DNA from: an uncultured euryarchaeote
GTDB taxonomy: Archaea; Thermoplasmatota; Poseidoniia; Poseidoniales; Poseidoniaceae
DNA: 5,828 nt
Reading direction: 5' to 3'
NCBI GenBank assembly: GCA_937881505.1
Contig: CALGEM010000302.1
Coordinates: 1-5,828, forward strand
Below, piece after piece: positions 5,073 through 5,828 of this stretch. Both the position numbers and the translations under genes were made by a program. The notes under the pieces are model-generated. The model had not been told where the DNA came from. It worked only from the letters and a program-made list of their open reading frames with translations, and did no database searches. The first letter of the stretch is position 1, and every line of letters starts with the position of its first letter.

Positions 5073-5828
5073 CGACGATCAAAGAGCAAATCGAAATGAT
5101 TCGCGCCGAGATCGACAAGACCCAGAAGAACAAGGCCACCAACGCCCACATTGGGAAGTTGAAGGCCAAGATCGCCCAACTCAAAATCAAGGAGGAAAAG
5201 ACGGCGGCCCACTCCAAAGCCAGCGGTGGCGGCAAAGGGTTTGAAGTCCGAAAATCGGGAGACGCAACCGTTGCTCTCGTCGGGTTTCCATCGGTGGGTA
5301 AGTCCACCCTCATTTCCAAGGTGACCGACGCCCACTCCGAAGCCGGAGGGTACGCGTTTACCACCCTCACCTGTATTCCCGGTGTCATGGAGCATCGGGG
5401 TGCGAAAATCCAGATTCTTGCCCTGCCTGGACTCATCAAGGGCGCTGCCGAGGGTAAAGGCCGAGGCCGGGAGATTCTCAACGTGATTCGCAGCGCTGAC
5501 ATGGTGCTCTACATCGTTGACCCGTTCCAAGACGGGCACTTTAACGTCCTTCACCGAGAGTTGCACAACGCTGGTCTACGACTCAACGAAGTCAAGCCGC
5601 CCGTCTTCATCAAGCGCACCGACCGAGGTGGAATTGAGGTTCGAAGCACGGTGGAGCAGACTCACCTGACCGAGGAAGAAATGGCCGACATCATTCGCTC
5701 CTTTGGCTACACGTCGGCCCTGGTGACCCTTCGCGAGAACTCCACGGCCGAGCAAATCGTGGATGCGCTGGCCGGCAACCGTGTCTATGAGAAAGCGGTC
5801 ATCGCCATTAACAAAATCGACATCGCCA
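5069..5828 (+). CDS. DRG/Obg-like GTPase, archaeal DRG family, C-terminus cut by window edge
   Basis: The first 253 codons of an expected ~365. DRG proteins are conserved archaeal and eukaryotic GTPases linked to ribosomes and translation. The start is TTG at 5069: the protein then reads MATIKEQIEMIRAEI, the typical DRG N-terminus, and GGAGGG stands 6 bases upstream. A basic helical N-terminal part with NKATNAHIGKLKAKIAQL (~21-38) precedes the G domain. G1 is GFPSVGKS (72-79), G2 is YAFTTLT (95-101), and G4 is NKID (248-251). G3, normally DxPG, reads ALPG (118-121), so the Mg-linked Asp is Ala; the following LIEGA is LIKGA (Lys124). GKGRGRE (128-134), typical of DRG, is intact. An S5D2L-like insertion (about 165-240) separates G3 from G4. 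G5 and the C-terminal TGS domain should lie beyond the edge. It is divergent from the unknown minus-strand gene. Confidence 0.93.
   Translation, partial: MATIKEQIEMIRAEIDKTQKNKATNAHIGKLKAKIAQLKIKEEKTAAHSKASGGGKGFEVRKSGDATVALVGFPSVGKSTLISKVTDAHSEAGGYAFTTLTCIPGVMEHRGAKIQILALPGLIKGAAEGKGRGREILNVIRSADMVLYIVDPFQDGHFNVLHRELHNAGLRLNEVKPPVFIKRTDRGGIEVRSTVEQTHLTEEEMADIIRSFGYTSALVTLRENSTAEQIVDALAGNRVYEKAVIAINKIDIA

Noticed and set aside
4985..5566. Upstream extension of the uncharacterised minus-strand protein to 435 residues
   Set aside because: Most of the extension is exactly antisense to the DRG GTPase, whose G1, G2 and GKGRGRE motifs prove the plus strand is coding there. Real coding appears to begin near 4984 or 4942.
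1..5828. Mobile elements, CRISPR arrays, tRNA or rRNA genes
   Set aside because: I saw no transposase or integrase motifs, no terminal repeats, no regularly spaced repeats and no tRNA-like or rRNA-like stretches. Nearly all of the window is explained by seven genes.

Overview
The window looks like housekeeping chromosome from a euryarchaeon, most probably a marine Thermoplasmata-type lineage such as Marine Group II/III (Poseidoniales). This rests on the gene set: a DRG-family (archaeal/eukaryotic) GTPase, an archaeal-type NMN adenylyltransferase, a COG2108-type radical SAM protein found mainly in archaea, and GrpE, a bacterial-type chaperone factor carried by some mesophilic archaea. The DNA is GC-rich and tightly packed, with short gaps, a 4-base overlap and at least one TTG start. 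The taxon is an inference from remembered family distributions.

Layout: (1) 28-1805, minus strand: a translationally coupled pair, pdxT (PLP synthase glutaminase subunit) followed by an uncharacterised radical SAM protein. (2) 1806-1909: a 104-base divergent control region with an imperfect 28-base dyad, a TATA-like TTCAAA and a 10-base direct repeat. (3) 1910-3652, plus strand: a class V PLP-dependent aminotransferase and an archaeal NMN adenylyltransferase, 9 bases apart. (4) 3653-4984, minus strand: grpE and, upstream of it, an unrecognised acidic soluble protein. The grpE end converges on the adenylyltransferase with 3 bases between stop codons and a perfect hairpin at the junction. (5) 4985-5068: a second divergent gap. 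(6) 5069 to the right edge, plus strand: the first 253 codons of a DRG GTPase, starting at TTG inside a potential hairpin and carrying Ala where the G3 (DxxG) Asp is expected.

Functionally, the left two thirds is a cofactor neighbourhood: PdxT supplies ammonia for PLP synthesis, the divergent aminotransferase uses PLP, and its operon partner makes NAD. The radical SAM protein coupled to pdxT has no assigned reaction. The right third concerns protein folding (GrpE) and ribosome-associated GTPase function (DRG). No mobile element, CRISPR array, tRNA or rRNA was seen, and I found no convincing multi-gene novel system. The best leads are the altered DRG G3 motif, the pdxT-radical SAM coupling, the enlarged PdxT, and the small regulatory structures.
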